64,000 nt of DNA. Source: Sorex araneus. Taxonomy: Eukaryota; Chordata; Mammalia; Eulipotyphla; Soricidae. The notes under the pieces are model-generated. The model ran no database searches, was not told the DNA's origin, and was given only the letters and a program-made list of their open reading frames with translations. The stretch covers positions 375,746,303 to 375,810,302 of the forward strand of contig NC_073303.1 of the NCBI RefSeq assembly GCF_027595985.1, read 5' to 3'. Position numbers and translations under genes: made by a program. Position 1 is the stretch's first letter. Each line of letters opens with the position of its first letter. Below are positions 33,245 to 44,219 of the stretch, piece after piece.

Positions 33245-33879
33245 ATGTTGGAGCCACATGGACACATCAGAAGCCACCAGTTCACACGGCAAGCTCCAGG
33301 ACTAATCCCAGGGCACACTACAGGCCCTTCCACTCCCAGACTCCAGCCCCCTTCACTGACAAAGAAACTTTCTTTGCCCTGCAATCCATGCACGCGGTTG
33401 GGACACACGCTAAGTAGTTCAGAACTGCTAACTCAGAGGTGCTGGAAAATGCGCGTCCTCAGGAGAGCGCCACGTCATCTACGGCTCTCCGTGGACACGC
33501 CTTCCCCCCGCCAGCAGTGCTGCGGAGTCACTGCACGCAGGAGCGTCTGTGCCGCTGGAACAGAAACAGGAGGCGCCTAGGAGTGGGCCGCGGACCGAGA
33601 GTGTACACAGAGTCCTTTCGACATGGGCAGTGTCCTCCCCACGGGGCTACCGCTCCAGTTCGCTCTCTAGCAGCGTCTGAAGGTCACCCTTTCCCACAAC
33701 CTTGCCAAGAGGATGTGCTGCTAGCATTTTAATTAGCAGCAGGCTGATAGATAAGAAAGACCATCTTGGCATACGATAAACTTATATTTATCCAAAGAAG
33801 GAGGCATATCTTTTGGAAGGCAGCCATCCGTTCATACCTTTTGCTCACTTTTCCATGAGAAGCCTGAGTTTCCCGAGCT

Positions 33880-35090
33880 CAAATATTAGGAAGAATTTTA
33901 ATTTAGGGATATTGGTGCAATATCAATGACTTAATTACGAGTAATTATATCAACTGTGCCTTGACTTCACTTACTGTATTTTTCTGCCGTACAATGGTTA
34001 TTTTTTATTTCTATGCAATCAAATTTGTCAGTCTTTCCTTTCAAAATATTTGTACTTCTTTTTCAAATTGAAGAAACATCTTTCTCAATTCTTTCCTTAT
34101 AGAGAAAGGCACGAAGTTAGAAACTTCTCTCCCATGTTCAGTCTCTGAAGAAATCCAGGCATGTATTCCTTGAGCATCTATGTGACCGCAGCTCCTTCTC
34201 CCAGGCCCCGGTGTCTCTACTCTGTCCAGCCCACAGGGAGAGCCGGTTCCGGGAAGCCTCTTTTCCAGCGGATGCTCTAGTTTCTATCCTACTGGTTTGC
34301 GAGTGGGTCCATATCACGATGGGTGATTTAGCTACGCCTTTTTAGAATGGCTTCTTGGTAAAGCTACTTCCTCTGGAATATTTTCCAATTCCTGCTTGTT
34401 TCTCCATATGAATGGAAATTTGTTTACCACAATGAAAAGTTTGCTGATAATTTTATAGGAGTCACGTTAAATGTATAGGTTAACTTAGAAATGGTCTTTT
34501 TGATGGTGAGCTATTCTCTCTGAACACAAGGAATGTGTATCCATCTGTTCATCTCTATTTTTGTGATCTTTTCCAAGAATATTTCAGTTTTTCTCATGAG
34601 TTCTGCATATAATTATGACCACTCCTAATATTTTTTTGTTGTAACTGCTAGCAGTGATTTCCTTTTTTCTTTAAGTGTAGGAGTAGTGCAATTTATTCAG
34701 CCACTAATTATTAAGTTGACTGAAGCAGACGTGAACTCCACATTACTTCTTAAAAATAATTTTTAAATTTTATTTTCATAAAGTTGCTCACAATAATTGT
34801 ATTCAACCTTTCCACGCCACGCCCACCAGCACCCATGCTTGCCCCATAGGCAGATGCTAAATAATTTATTTTGTGTGGCTTATTATGAATAGTATGCGAT
34901 GTCGTGTGGTCACAAAAATGGCCACGTGTTCCTAGAAATTTCCTAGAAATTCTTAAAATTTTTTTAAATACTTGGGGTTGTTAGTGGTGATTTTTCTCAT
35001 GTGTCTACAGAAAGACTGATTTCTTTTGCATGCCAATTAGTCCTGCAACCTTACTGAATTCTTTTGCTGCTTAAATTAAGGTTTGCCCAC
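33880..35090 (-). mobile_element. Old, degraded L1 (ORF2 region)
   Basis: AT-rich minus-orientation sequence with L1-like blocks such as gtcacgttaaatgtataggt, ccagtctttcctttc-like runs and tgtgatcttttccaagaata. No intact frame remains. The boundaries are approximate. Confidence 0.5.
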
Positions 35091-35107
35091 AATTTTTGTT
35101 TGTTTGC

Positions 35108-35216
35108 TTGTTGTTTTGGGCCACACCTGTCCTGGTTTTGTGCCTGGTCAGGTGTGGCCAAAGGTCAGCCACATGCAAGGCAAGCGACTTATCTGTTGTA
35201 CTATCTTTCCTGTCAT
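35108..35216 (-). mobile_element. SINE (type 1) fragment
   Basis: Minus orientation, rearranged: gggccacacctgtcctggtt, ggtcagccacatgcaaggca, tgtactatctttcctgtc. Confidence 0.55.
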
Positions 35217-35420
35217 TATTTCTTAAAAAGTTCCAAAGTATACTGTTTAAAATAAGTGAAAAGACAGAATTATTTCTGCTCTTATTCTTAGGCTTTCATT
35301 GAGGTCTCTTGTCTAATGCCCATACTACAAAACAGAATAACAGTGGATGTGGTAGAGATATTCGAATTCTACCTCGATGAAAAAGACCCTAACTTTATGA
35401 AGAAGGAATATACACTCTAC

Positions 35421-35610
35421 CTTTTTTTTTTTTTTCGGTCATACCTGGCGATGCACAGGGATCACTCCTGGCTATGCACTCAGGTATTACCTACCCCTGG
35501 TGGTGCTCAGGGGACCATATGGGATGCTGGGAATCGAACCCGGGTCTGCCTCGTGCAAGGCAAACGCCCTACCCGGGGTGCTATCGCTCCAGCCCCCAAT
35601 GCACTCTATC
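35421..35610 (-). mobile_element. Full-length SINE (type 1)
   Basis: Minus orientation: a poly(T) of about 13, ggtcatacctggcgatgcac, atgggatgctgggaatcgaa, tgctatcgctccagccccc. The flanks cactctacc and cactctatc are a probable short target-site duplication. Confidence 0.9.
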
Positions 35611-35955
35611 TTGTCAAGGTAATATCCATCAATTCCTACTTTGTTTTCTTCAAGAACTTTTCTTTTCAGTGATCTATTCTTCAACCCATTTCAATCTCAT
35701 CTCCTATATCTGAAATAGAATGTTCAATTTTGTTTTCTATGGGACAGCTGTCATTACTTCAAGTCTCTCTGATGCGATTCCTCCACAGACCAACCTTTTT
35801 TAAACTGCCTACGTCAAATTCTAATCATCTTATGACCTTGAGTATCTTCTCATTTGTAGAAAACAGGAGAGGAAACCAACAGCCAGAGCAGGTGTGAGGC
35901 CTCAGAAAGGTGATGTGCGGAGACTGTGCTTAGTGCTCACTACCTGGGAGCCTCA

Positions 35956-36105
35956 GAAATGCTCTTAATTTTCTTTGGGTTTGTTTGTTTGGGGGCCACA
36001 CCCAGCAGTGCTCAGGGGGCCAAAAGGGATGCCGCTCGCATGCAAGGGAAGTGTCCTACCTGCTATACTGCCAATCCGGCCCCTGAAATGCTCTTAATTT
36101 TCTTT
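35956..36105 (-). mobile_element. Truncated SINE with a 21-bp target-site duplication
   Basis: A body of only about 108 bp (35977-36084) keeps gggccacacccagcagtgct and the head gctatactgccaatccggcc. Perfect flanking direct repeats of 21 bp lie at 35956-35976 and 36085-36105. Both ends are present, so the shortening is an internal deletion. Confidence 0.88.
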
Positions 36106-36349
36106 TGAGGCCTAACACGACAGGAAGAAAACATTTTGCAAAATTTGAAGCTTAGACATCAGAGCAGTAGCTTTCCTATGGCAACGAAAGATTTGACAAG
36201 TCAAAGCTGGTGAAACGTATCCACAGGATTGGTACTCTGCGTCTTGGCACCTCTGGGCCAAGCCGAGGAAAGCAAAGCATGCTCACAGGAGGGGGGAGTC
36301 CGTATTTAAAATGTAGAGCTATCAATAAAGCCAAGACATTCTTTATTCT

Positions 36350-36420
36350 GCAGTGCTGGGGCTCCAACCCGGGACCCCAAGTACTCAAGCTATGTGCCCT
36401 ACATGCCTGGCCTAATAAAA
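36350..36420 (-). mobile_element. SINE fragment
   Basis: Only gcagtgctggggctccaacc and atgtgccctacatgcctggc are recognisable. Confidence 0.4.
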
Positions 36421-36479
36421 ATTTTGGATCTTAATTAGAAAGAACTATCCCAGTTACTTTTGTTTTAAGATTTTGATGT

Positions 36480-36664
36480 TTGGGCCACCCCTGACTGTGC
36501 TCGATTGGGGCTAACTCCTTGCCCTGTGCTCAGGGATAACTCCTGGCAGAGCTTAGAGCTCACCCCCGGCAGTGCTCGGGAGGCCAGCTGTGGTGCTGAG
36601 GATGGCACCAGGGTTGGGTGTGTGCAAGGCAAGTGCCTTAGTCCCGTGGTATCTTTCTGGCCCA
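36480..36664 (-). mobile_element. Diverged SINE (type 1)
   Basis: Minus orientation: gctcagggataactcctggc, gtgcaaggcaagtgccttag, ggtatctttctggccca. The body carries a duplicated middle block. Confidence 0.7.
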
Positions 36665-36967
36665 ATCCTAGTTATATTTTAGTGCTCAAATCTTAAGGTT
36701 CACTGGCAATATACATGTTATTCTTTGCAGCACCATTCAAGGATTTTGTGACAGGCACAACAAATAATAAGAAGAATCAAAGATTGTTGTTCTTGGTAAA
36801 AAGAGACCTACTGAAGTGATGGCAATCAGGAAAACACTGTATGAATGTGCTATGCAATCAGAATTCTTCAAAATAACCCTAAATCAATTCACGCAAATAA
36901 ACAGCAAAATTATACAACTCTAAGTCCACACTAAAGCCCCAGCAGGATGTTCACAAAAATACTGATA

Positions 36968-37175
36968 TTAGGCCAGAGGTATAGAGCAGTGGGGAGGAGC
37001 AAGCCAGGGGTCCTCCGAGCCCCCAGCAGTAAGCCCTGAGCACAGAGCCAGGAGTGATCCTTGAGCACAGAGCCAGGAGTGATCCCTGAGCACAGAGCCA
37101 GGAGTGATCCTTGAGCACAGAGCCAGGAGTAAGCCCTGAGCACAGCTGGGTGTAGCCCCCAAAACAAAACAAACA
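36968..37175 (+). mobile_element. SINE (type 1) with an internal 25-bp tandem array
   Basis: Head aggccagaggtatagagcag and end acagctgggtgtagccccca are normal. The middle block gagcacagagccaggagtga (period 25 bp) is repeated about four times at 37035-37143. This is a small minisatellite born inside a SINE. Confidence 0.85.
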
Positions 37176-37300
37176 AAAAAAGAAACATTTGTAATAGCCT
37201 AAAAGTGAAAAACTTCAACCGTCTATTAGATAACAAACTGGTCAATAAAATGTGGTACATCTGTACTGGAATATAATTTAGCTGTGAAACTACATTAAAA

Positions 37301-37460
37301 GATAAAAACGTTTTTTTTTTGGGCACACCCAGCGATGTACAGGGATTACTCCTGGCAGTGCTCAAAGGACCATATGGGGTGCTGGGAATCGAACCCGGGT
37401 CGGCTGTGTGCAAAGCAAATGCCCTACCCGCTGTACTATCACTCCAGCCCTGATAAAAAC
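37301..37460 (-). mobile_element. SINE (type 1) with a target-site duplication
   Basis: Flanked by gataaaaac at 37301-37309 and 37452-37460. The body has a poly(T), gggcacacccagcgatgtac, gctgggaatcgaacccgggt, and head gtactatcactccagccct. Confidence 0.9.
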
Positions 37461-37469
37461 TTTTTTAAA

Positions 37470-38636
37470 TGATGAACAGACATGCTAGAGTACAGATGAG
37501 CCCAGAAAATATGCCAAATGAAAGAAGTCACTCACATAAGACTACATTGCTCAAATTCCATAATAAGAAATGTTCAAAAAGGCAGATCCCTAAAGCGGCA
37601 GAGTTGTTTTGTGGCTGCCGTGGGCAGGAGAGAAGCAGTGGGCAGTGGGGATGGAGATACTGGTGAGCACAGGGTTTCTTTCTTGGGTGGGAAACATTCA
37701 AAAATTGATTTGAGCAAACCACTCAACTCTAGAGATAAATAAAAACAATTAACTATGCTTTAAACTAGGCGGCCTGCAGGACACGTGAATTATTGCAATA
37801 AAGCCATTTAAAGAAGAGTAACAAAAATTACAATTCCTGTTCTTTGTCTTTGAGATTTGCTTTTTTGACTCCTTTTGTTTTTAAAAGAATCCTCTGGGCA
37901 CACTCTAGAAAGACTTTTGTATAGTGCTCACATAATCACCAAAAACCAGAGCTGACCACTGTTCAGTAAGTTACATAACAAATACTATAATAAGAATTCA
38001 GAAGTTTTAGCAAGTATTTGCTGGTATTACTGAATTATCAAGAATTAGCAAGTATTTCTGAACTTTCAGTTGGTATTTTCTCTGTAAATACTTCAGTATT
38101 TGAAATCACCTTATTTTAAGGTGTTATAGTCCTTTTAGGTCGAGTTACCATAAACCAATCTCAGGCATTTGATGCTCTTCCTGCATCTCCTTTGGAAGTA
38201 CTTATGACCGGGGTCTCTTCACTTTCCAGTGGACTACGGTGACAAATCTCTTCTCCCAGAAGGAGAGAAGAATGAAATAAACTAAGTCACTGGTTTCCCG
38301 GTTCGGACTCGAGTGTCCCTGCTCTTATAGTCAGAGAGTGACGTGTCGGGGACTGCGACTCAGGGCCAAGTTCCCATTTCTCAGCCAAGGTTGTTTGCTG
38401 GCTCCTGAGCTATTTGTTCTCATCTACCACGTTATGCAACACCTCATTAGGTTCTTATTTCACGCACCTCTCTGAAAGGGTTATTTTCCTTCTTGGGAGC
38501 AGCAAGTCCTCCGAAAATAATACCTTGAAAAGTTCTAGTAATGACAGGTGGGACATGATCATTACCATAACGAAATACACATGTAAGATAAAATTTAACA
38601 TAATATACTTTAGATTCCAGAGTTGATACCGTATGT
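37470..38636. other. RTTN intron, no extra feature
   Basis: AT-rich single-copy intronic DNA. No repeat family was recognised. Confidence 0.4.
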
Positions 38637-38898
38637 ACATGTAAATGTCACTGTCATCCCGCTGCTCATCAATTTGCTCAAGTGGGCACCAGTAACATCT
38701 CCATATGAGACTTGTTGTTACTGTTTTTGGCATATCAAATACTCCACAGGTAGCTTGCCAGGCTCTGCCGTGGGGGTGAGATACTCTCAGTAGCTTGCCG
38801 GGCTCTCCAAGAGGAGTGGAAGAATCGAACCTGGGCCGGCCGCATGCAAGGCAAACGTCCTACCCACTGTGCTATCGCTCCAGCCCACATGTAAATGT
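38637..38898 (-). mobile_element. SINE, type 2 body, with a target-site duplication
   Basis: Body 38649-38886, flanked by acatgtaaatgt at 38637-38648 and 38887-38898, perfect over 12 bp. It contains tttggcatatcaaatactcc and the head ctgtgctatcgctccagccc, so it has a type 1 head with a type 2 body. Confidence 0.93.
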
Positions 38899-39069
38899 GA
38901 ATAGGTATTTTTTATTGTGTTCAATGGTTTTGATTTTTTTACAGAGGTGAAAATCACATAGGAATTACTAACTGGCTCTTAGTGATTTATTTTCTGATCA
39001 TTCTATCTGCCAGTTCTTAAGGTTTTGTGGGAATAAGCAACATCAAATAGATTTGCTCTGTGCCCTAGG

Positions 39070-39225
39070 TGGCAGACTGGGATCAGGAGGGAAACCGGGG
39101 ACACAGGTGGCGGGAAGGTCACTCTGGTATCGTTGCCACAGTAAGTGCTGAAACAACTGTGTAATGAACAACTTTGTAAATCGCGATTCTTTAATAAAAA
39201 TTAATAATAACAATAAAAACAAATC
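39070..39225 (+). mobile_element. L1-like retroposon 3' end
   Basis: Contains gtggcgggaaggtcactctg, aactgtgtaatgaacaactt and ctttaataaaaattaataat, an A/T-rich tail with polyadenylation signals. It resembles the terminal part of L1-like elements but is a different subfamily from those at 10918 and 61493. It ends about 15 bp from exon 8's donor. Confidence 0.5.
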
Positions 39226-39235
39226 AAACTGATAC

Positions 39236-39314
39236 CTTGAGTCCCAAACTGGTGCTGCGAGGTCTCCGGTAGAAGCAGCGGCTGGAATTCGGCACTTCCG
39301 GAGGGAGGCGTCAC
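39236..39314 (-). CDS. RTTN: RTTN exon 8 of 22 in window
   Basis: Twenty-six codons plus one base (phase 0 in, phase 1 out): VTPPSGSAEFQPLLLPETSQ then HQFGTQ(G). The acceptor is gctggtccctag and the donor CAAG/gtatca. It belongs to the same poorly conserved linker as exon 7. It is supported by phase agreement with both neighbours and by splice signals rather than by strong conservation. The donor is close to a retroposon 3' end at 39070-39220. Confidence 0.82.
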
Positions 39315-39989
39315 CTAGGGACCAGCAAGGACAGTTACTTCCCTCCGGGATGTGACCACAGGAGAGTGACGCGCACAGTCCCCTGCAAGGGCCGCGAGCA
39401 GACTATGCGAGAGCGTGGCGGCACCAAGCCTGTCCGGCACACCTTCCCCTTCCTCTACGAGTCCGTTTCAGGGAAGCCAGCAGGAAGGCAAGGCTTCAGC
39501 GTACAGCCCGGCTGCTGAGCAGGTCAGACCGACCTTTCTCCACCTCTGCCCACAGGCCGAAGAGCCCCTTGGAAAGGCTCAGCAGAGCACAGCAACGTTT
39601 ACAACGTTCAACGGGACGGTCTGCACAGGCAAACACGATTCACCTCCGGGCCGAAGGATGCGCAGCCGCGTGGCCTCCGGACACGCGGTCACTGAGGAGA
39701 CCCTGCCTGCCTGCTGGCTTCCTCCTATGAAGAGACGCCCTTTCTGGCTGCGTCAGCGCGTTCTTGCAAGAGAGCGTGAGCCCCCACTGAGGACAAGCCC
39801 CGGGCGGGCTCAGGAACCAACACCCACCCCTCACAGTCCGACTCTACCCGGCTCTTAGCCCACCTCACGGGGCCCCCGGGGCCTGAGCGGACAGACTGAA
39901 GCACAGCCCCCGGGTTCGGGGAGAATACACAGAGGGAGGAAACGGCCGGAAAGTAGTCTAGTGTCAGTGTCGAATTCCCCTTTCTTTTC

Positions 39990-40169
39990 TTTCCTTATTT
40001 TTTTTGGGGGGGAGGGGTCACACCCGGCGATGCTCGGGGGCTACTCCTGGCCCTGCACACAGGAATCACTCCAGGCGGTGTTCAGGGACCATATGGGATG
40101 CCGGGGATCGGACCCAGGCTGGCTGTGCGCAAGCAAACGCCCTACCCACTGTGCGATCGCTCCAGCGCC
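39990..40169 (-). mobile_element. SINE (type 1)
   Basis: Minus orientation: gtcacacccggcgatgctcg, atgggatgccggggatcgga, ctgtgcgatcgctccagcgc. Confidence 0.88.
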
Positions 40170-40755
40170 CGGACCCCCCTCTCCGTTGAAATCCTCCTTC
40201 CCCGCACGCCAGGGCTCGCTTCCCTAAAGAACGACGACAAGGCGTGGTAAGAAGCCACCACCCCAGGACGTGGCATATGGCAGAGTTCAGTCTGCGGAGA
40301 GCACTCGAGGCGAGCAAACATTCACCGCCTCCCTTTACTCGCACCCAGAGCCAGGGAACAGGGACAACCGGGCCTGCGTGTGCTGACAGGCCGCTGAGAG
40401 GGCGTGACAGACGGCTGTGTCACTCACAGGGGTGCGGTGCGGCTGTGGGGGCGAGTACCCGGGACGCCACTCACGCCCGTGGACGCCACTCACGCCCGCG
40501 CTGGCCAGGGGCACGCTAGGGTGGCGAGGGAGCCCCGCACTCTTCTCCGGCGTCCTCCCCGCCCCTCCCGCCCCTCCCCGCCAACGCCCACAGCCCTCAC
40601 GTGACGGAACTGGGGGGAACTGGGGACGCTCAAGACAGGAAGGGGCACTGCCGCGGTCTCCCCTGCTGGCCGGGCGGCAAGCTGTGGTCAGTGACGGCCG
40701 TGGCTCCTGCAGGCTTCTCACCCCCAGGGCGGCCATGCACGTCAGCTCCCGGGGT

Positions 40756-40915
40756 CGAGAGGGGCTGGGGGGCAGGCGCTTGCCTTGTACGCAGCCCACC
40801 CTGACTCCAGCCCAGTTCAGTCCTCAGCACCCCACGGCCCCCCGAGTGAGTGCAGAGCCAGGAGGTAGCCCTGGACACTGCTGGGTGTGACCCCAAAACA
40901 CAAACAAATGGAAGA
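40756..40915 (+). mobile_element. Diverged SINE (type 1)
   Basis: Blocks gagaggggctggggggcagg, gccttgtacgcagcccaccc, cactgctgggtgtgacccca, and an A-rich end. Confidence 0.7.
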
Positions 40916-41114
40916 AAGTGTGGCTATAGCAGGTGCCAGCCTAAGAGGCGTGTAACTTACGCCATGTGGTTAAAAAACATGACTTCTGTATATAGTAACA
41001 CGTGCATATATATATATATACATTATTATTATTATCTTAAAGGCAAAACTGTACAACAGTGAAAGGCTCCCCCAGGCTCAGAAAGTAACTGCTAATTGGT
41101 CCTCGTCACATCAC

Positions 41115-41530
41115 TGACACTCACTGGTGCGTGACTGTTCCCCTTCCCTTCGAAACCTCTAACAGCCAATGTCAGAATTCAGCCGGTCTGGGGTCCCCTT
41201 CCCGGGGCGTCTCACCAGCCAGACCAGAGGCTCCATGGCAGGAAGGGAAGATGCAGCGTGCGAGGGGTCCTCGGCCAGCCCAGAGGGGCTTGGGCCTCCA
41301 GAGCCGGACTGCAGAGCTGTTTGGGGACCCCAGGGCCAGGCCTCAGAGTTGGGGGGGCAGAGCCATACTACAAAGTTGTTCGGGGCCCCAGGGCTATTTT
41401 GGGCCCCCTGGACTGCACCCACGAGGGCTGCGAGAACACCAGGGTCGGCTCATGCATCTGGGCCCCTGGACTGCCTCCCTAAACTATAAAAACCCCCAAA
41501 ATATAAAAGCTGCTTTGCTGTAACGCTGGC
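41115..41530 (+). other. Possible solo LTR-like sequence
   Basis: Two TATA-like boxes (actataaaaacc at about 41483 and atataaaagctgc at about 41501) follow a CCAAT-like site (cagccaatgtcag, about 41164). The spacing resembles a retroviral LTR U3/R region. No terminal repeats, primer site or coding region were found, so this is only a possibility. Confidence 0.2.
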
Positions 41531-41899
41531 ACTTGTGAGAAGCCCGACGTGCCCCGGGAGACCCCCGGGACGCCCGGCTCCTCGTGCAGGGGTGGGAGCC
41601 ATGCCCCCGGGCACTGACAGGGGGCAACGCCCTGCAGGCGACAGGGTCCCTGCTCACTCTCTGACACACGGGGACTCGGCACGGCCTCACAGGGCGGCCA
41701 GAGCACCGCCCAGGACTCATCGGACAGCTTGGGCAGCTTCCTGAGGGCGCAAGGGCCCAGGCAGGGCTTGGCACACCGTGCGTGCGATGCCCGGCCCGAG
41801 GGCTGGGCTCTCGTGGGGAGACAGCAGGGAAACGCGCAGGCGCCAGTGACAAGACGGCGTTCTCCTCAAGTCTGAGACACAGCCACCGAGCCGTGCGGG

Positions 41900-43050
41900 A
41901 ATCTCTAAAACCGAAACTACCTGGATCTGGAATTCCCTTCCACCCCCCGCCCCCGCCCCCCAATATCCCCAGTGACCATAAATAAAGGGTGGACTGTGTA
42001 AATTCTGATTAATCACGCTAGTTTGTAAGACGTTATAAGGTGTAAATCTTATGTGACTTTACATAAGAATTTTTTTTTAAATAACACTGTTTCATGTTGC
42101 TAAAAGTCTATGTACCATGAAACGTTGAGATTTTGTCATAATAATGTTTATAATACCTTTAAAATTTGTCATGAAAAATCTAATATTATAATCTATAAAA
42201 TATACACTATTATAAAAAGAAATACAAAGATTTGATTTCCTTGTTTTTCATCCTTACCTTCATACCTAAACACAACGTGCTGTCTACAGAATAACTAAGA
42301 TAACTCAGGATAATTAGAGCTGTTTATTAAACAGAGCCAACTACGAATCAAGAACTTGCTACAGCCAAAGATCTGAAGAATGTACAAGATTAGACTAAAG
42401 ACCTTCCAACAAGCAGGAAAGCCTTAAAAGAAATCACGTTTATGTCCTCCTGTGAGCTAAATAACCAATTAATAAGACTCTATTTGTGCTTAATCAAGTT
42501 GTTATTTCTCTTTTTGCAACAAAGATACATACTACTCTAGCTTGAAAAGGAAAGCATGACATCTAGTGGAACCAGGGTGGGTAATTAGGCTACTTTTCTG
42601 AACAAAGATTTTCAATTTAGCAATAAACAGAAACTCTTCCGAGTGAAAGAAGAGGTTTGAAAAGTAGAGCAAAATGTACACTTGTATAATTACTTAATCT
42701 CAGATCGTCTTTTGCTCCTGGACACAGGGGCCTTCCTAAAAGGTCCTAAAATACAACCACCGTTTTCAAGAACAGTTTAAAACTGAAGGTAATGTGGCCC
42801 AGTTAAGGATAAGTCACTTGAAATATTTGCCCGGTATCGTTGTTAGAGAACTACTGACGCAAGCCAGGCCAAGGCAACTGCACAGAGGAAGGAAGGAGAC
42901 GGGCAGGCGGGCACACGCTAGTTTCGGGTAGCCCAGGTACCTCTGACAAGCGCCTACCTGACAGGAGCATTCAGAGTTGCACTGGGAAAGGCCAGCGCCC
43001 CGCGGGAATGATCGAGCCGCTTACCACGCTCGAGAGAGCACTGCCTGAGG
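41900..43050. other. RTTN intron, AT-rich single-copy stretch
   Basis: About 900 bp (42000-42900) of AT-rich DNA without any recognised repeat, an unusual gap in an otherwise repeat-dense window. It could be ordinary intron or contain conserved non-coding sequence. Confidence 0.4.
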
Positions 43051-43054
43051 CTGG

Positions 43055-43167
43055 AGAGAGCAGCAGGTATGGCGCGACCGTGGTTCAATATGGGCACTGC
43101 CAGGAGTGACGCCTGGGCCCGGGGTCAGGAGTCAGTACTGGGCAACGCCACGTGTGGTCTCCAATTT
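43055..43167 (+). mobile_element. Diverged SINE (type 1)
   Basis: Degraded copy whose A-rich end served as the insertion target for the next SINE: gaggctggagagagcagcag, cactgccaggagtgacgcct. Confidence 0.6.
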
Positions 43168-43375
43168 AAAAAACGGACCTCGGGGCTGGAGAGATAGCAC
43201 AGCGGGGAGGGCGTTTGCCTTGCATGCGGCCGACCTGGGTTCGAATCCCAGCATCCCATATGGTCCCCTGAGCACCACCAGGAGTAATTCCTGAGTGCAG
43301 AGCCAGGAGTAACCCCTGTGCATCGCTGGGTGTGACCCAAAAAGCAAAATAAAATAAAATAAAAAACGGACCTCG
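43168..43375 (+). mobile_element. Full-length SINE (type 1) with a target-site duplication
   Basis: Body 43183-43360, flanked by aaaaaacggacctcg at 43168-43182 and 43361-43375. Head gggctggagagatagcacag, box B-like gggttcgaatcccagcatcc, end gctgggtgtgacccaaaaag, and an AAAAT-repeat tail. Nested in the tail of an older SINE. Confidence 0.95.
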
Positions 43376-43651
43376 TGGTAATGAAACGCCACTGATGACG
43401 TGGGACCTGAGCCCTTCCCGTACTAGCTCTACGTCAATTCAAAAGAGACCGACGACCCCTAGCCCAGGACACGGGAGCAGCCGAGGCGAGGCCACCCCCG
43501 AGTGGGCAGCCGGTGGGCAGCCAGGCGAAGGGCACAGCACCACTCGCACAGCCTCGCCGTGCATGCCCGCTTCCGTCTCGACACTCTGCAAATTCAGATT
43601 ATTTTTCAGAGATTCAAAATAAAGCACCCAGTGACATGTTGTTAGAGATAC

Positions 43652-43743
43652 CATTGTTTCCGAGGTCGAGAGAGAGGCTGGATCTTGATCGTGCGTAGGT
43701 ATCCCCGACGGAGTCCACCAGAACTTGAAGGAGTCGTCCAGAC
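43652..43743 (-). CDS. RTTN: RTTN exon 7 of 22 in window
   Basis: Two bases plus thirty codons (phase 1 in, phase 0 out): LDDSFKFWWTPSGIPTHDQD followed by PASLSTSETM. The acceptor ends gctgccccag and the donor is ATG/gtatct. The other two frames are also open across the exon, but only this one joins in phase to exons 6 and 8. The sequence is hydrophilic and Ser/Thr-rich, so this is probably a linker between helical blocks. Confidence 0.86.
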
Positions 43744-44219
43744 CTGGGGCAGCAGGAAAACCATGAGTGAATTCTGCGTCCCGGGATACGCCGGGGAATG
43801 CTGGCTACAGGAGCCAACGGAGACTAAGGACAGTCACTCGCCAGTTCTGACGGTTCTTAATCATAGACACACTTACACACAAAGCTGACACCAAAAAAAA
43901 CTTAATGACTATTTGTTGACTTATTTAGCTTCATACAAGACCAAGAGCTTCCAACTTGAACAGGCATAAGAATCACTGAGCACTAAAGCAGCTTCCGGAG
44001 TCCTTAGCCGAGAGATCGACCCCCAAGTCAGGGTTGGAGGGAGATGTGAGCGCCCAGTAAGCTCAGGATGGCAAAAGCAGTGTTCGTGTTTGAGCAACAC
44101 GAATCCAGGAAAATTCCTCTTCCTAAAAGGACATTTGGTTAGAATGGGGGGAGGAGGGGGTATCATTAAATGTCAATTTCCTCTGAATTCTTTCAACAGT
44201 GAGCAAAGAAATTAATTAA

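Noticed and set aside
32749..33417. Open frames of 154-208 codons on both strands with an 11-residue repeat
   Set aside because: They arise from a 33-bp minisatellite with a period divisible by three. Several overlapping frames are equally open, and there is no conserved domain.
36968..37143. CRISPR-like direct repeats
   Set aside because: The 25-bp copies are contiguous with no spacers, lie inside a SINE, and the DNA is mammalian.
42955..43020. A 24-base micro-exon candidate with good splice sites between RTTN exons 7 and 8
   Set aside because: Exons 7 and 8 already join in phase. In the phase 1 frame it would add a stop codon, and no conserved residues support it.
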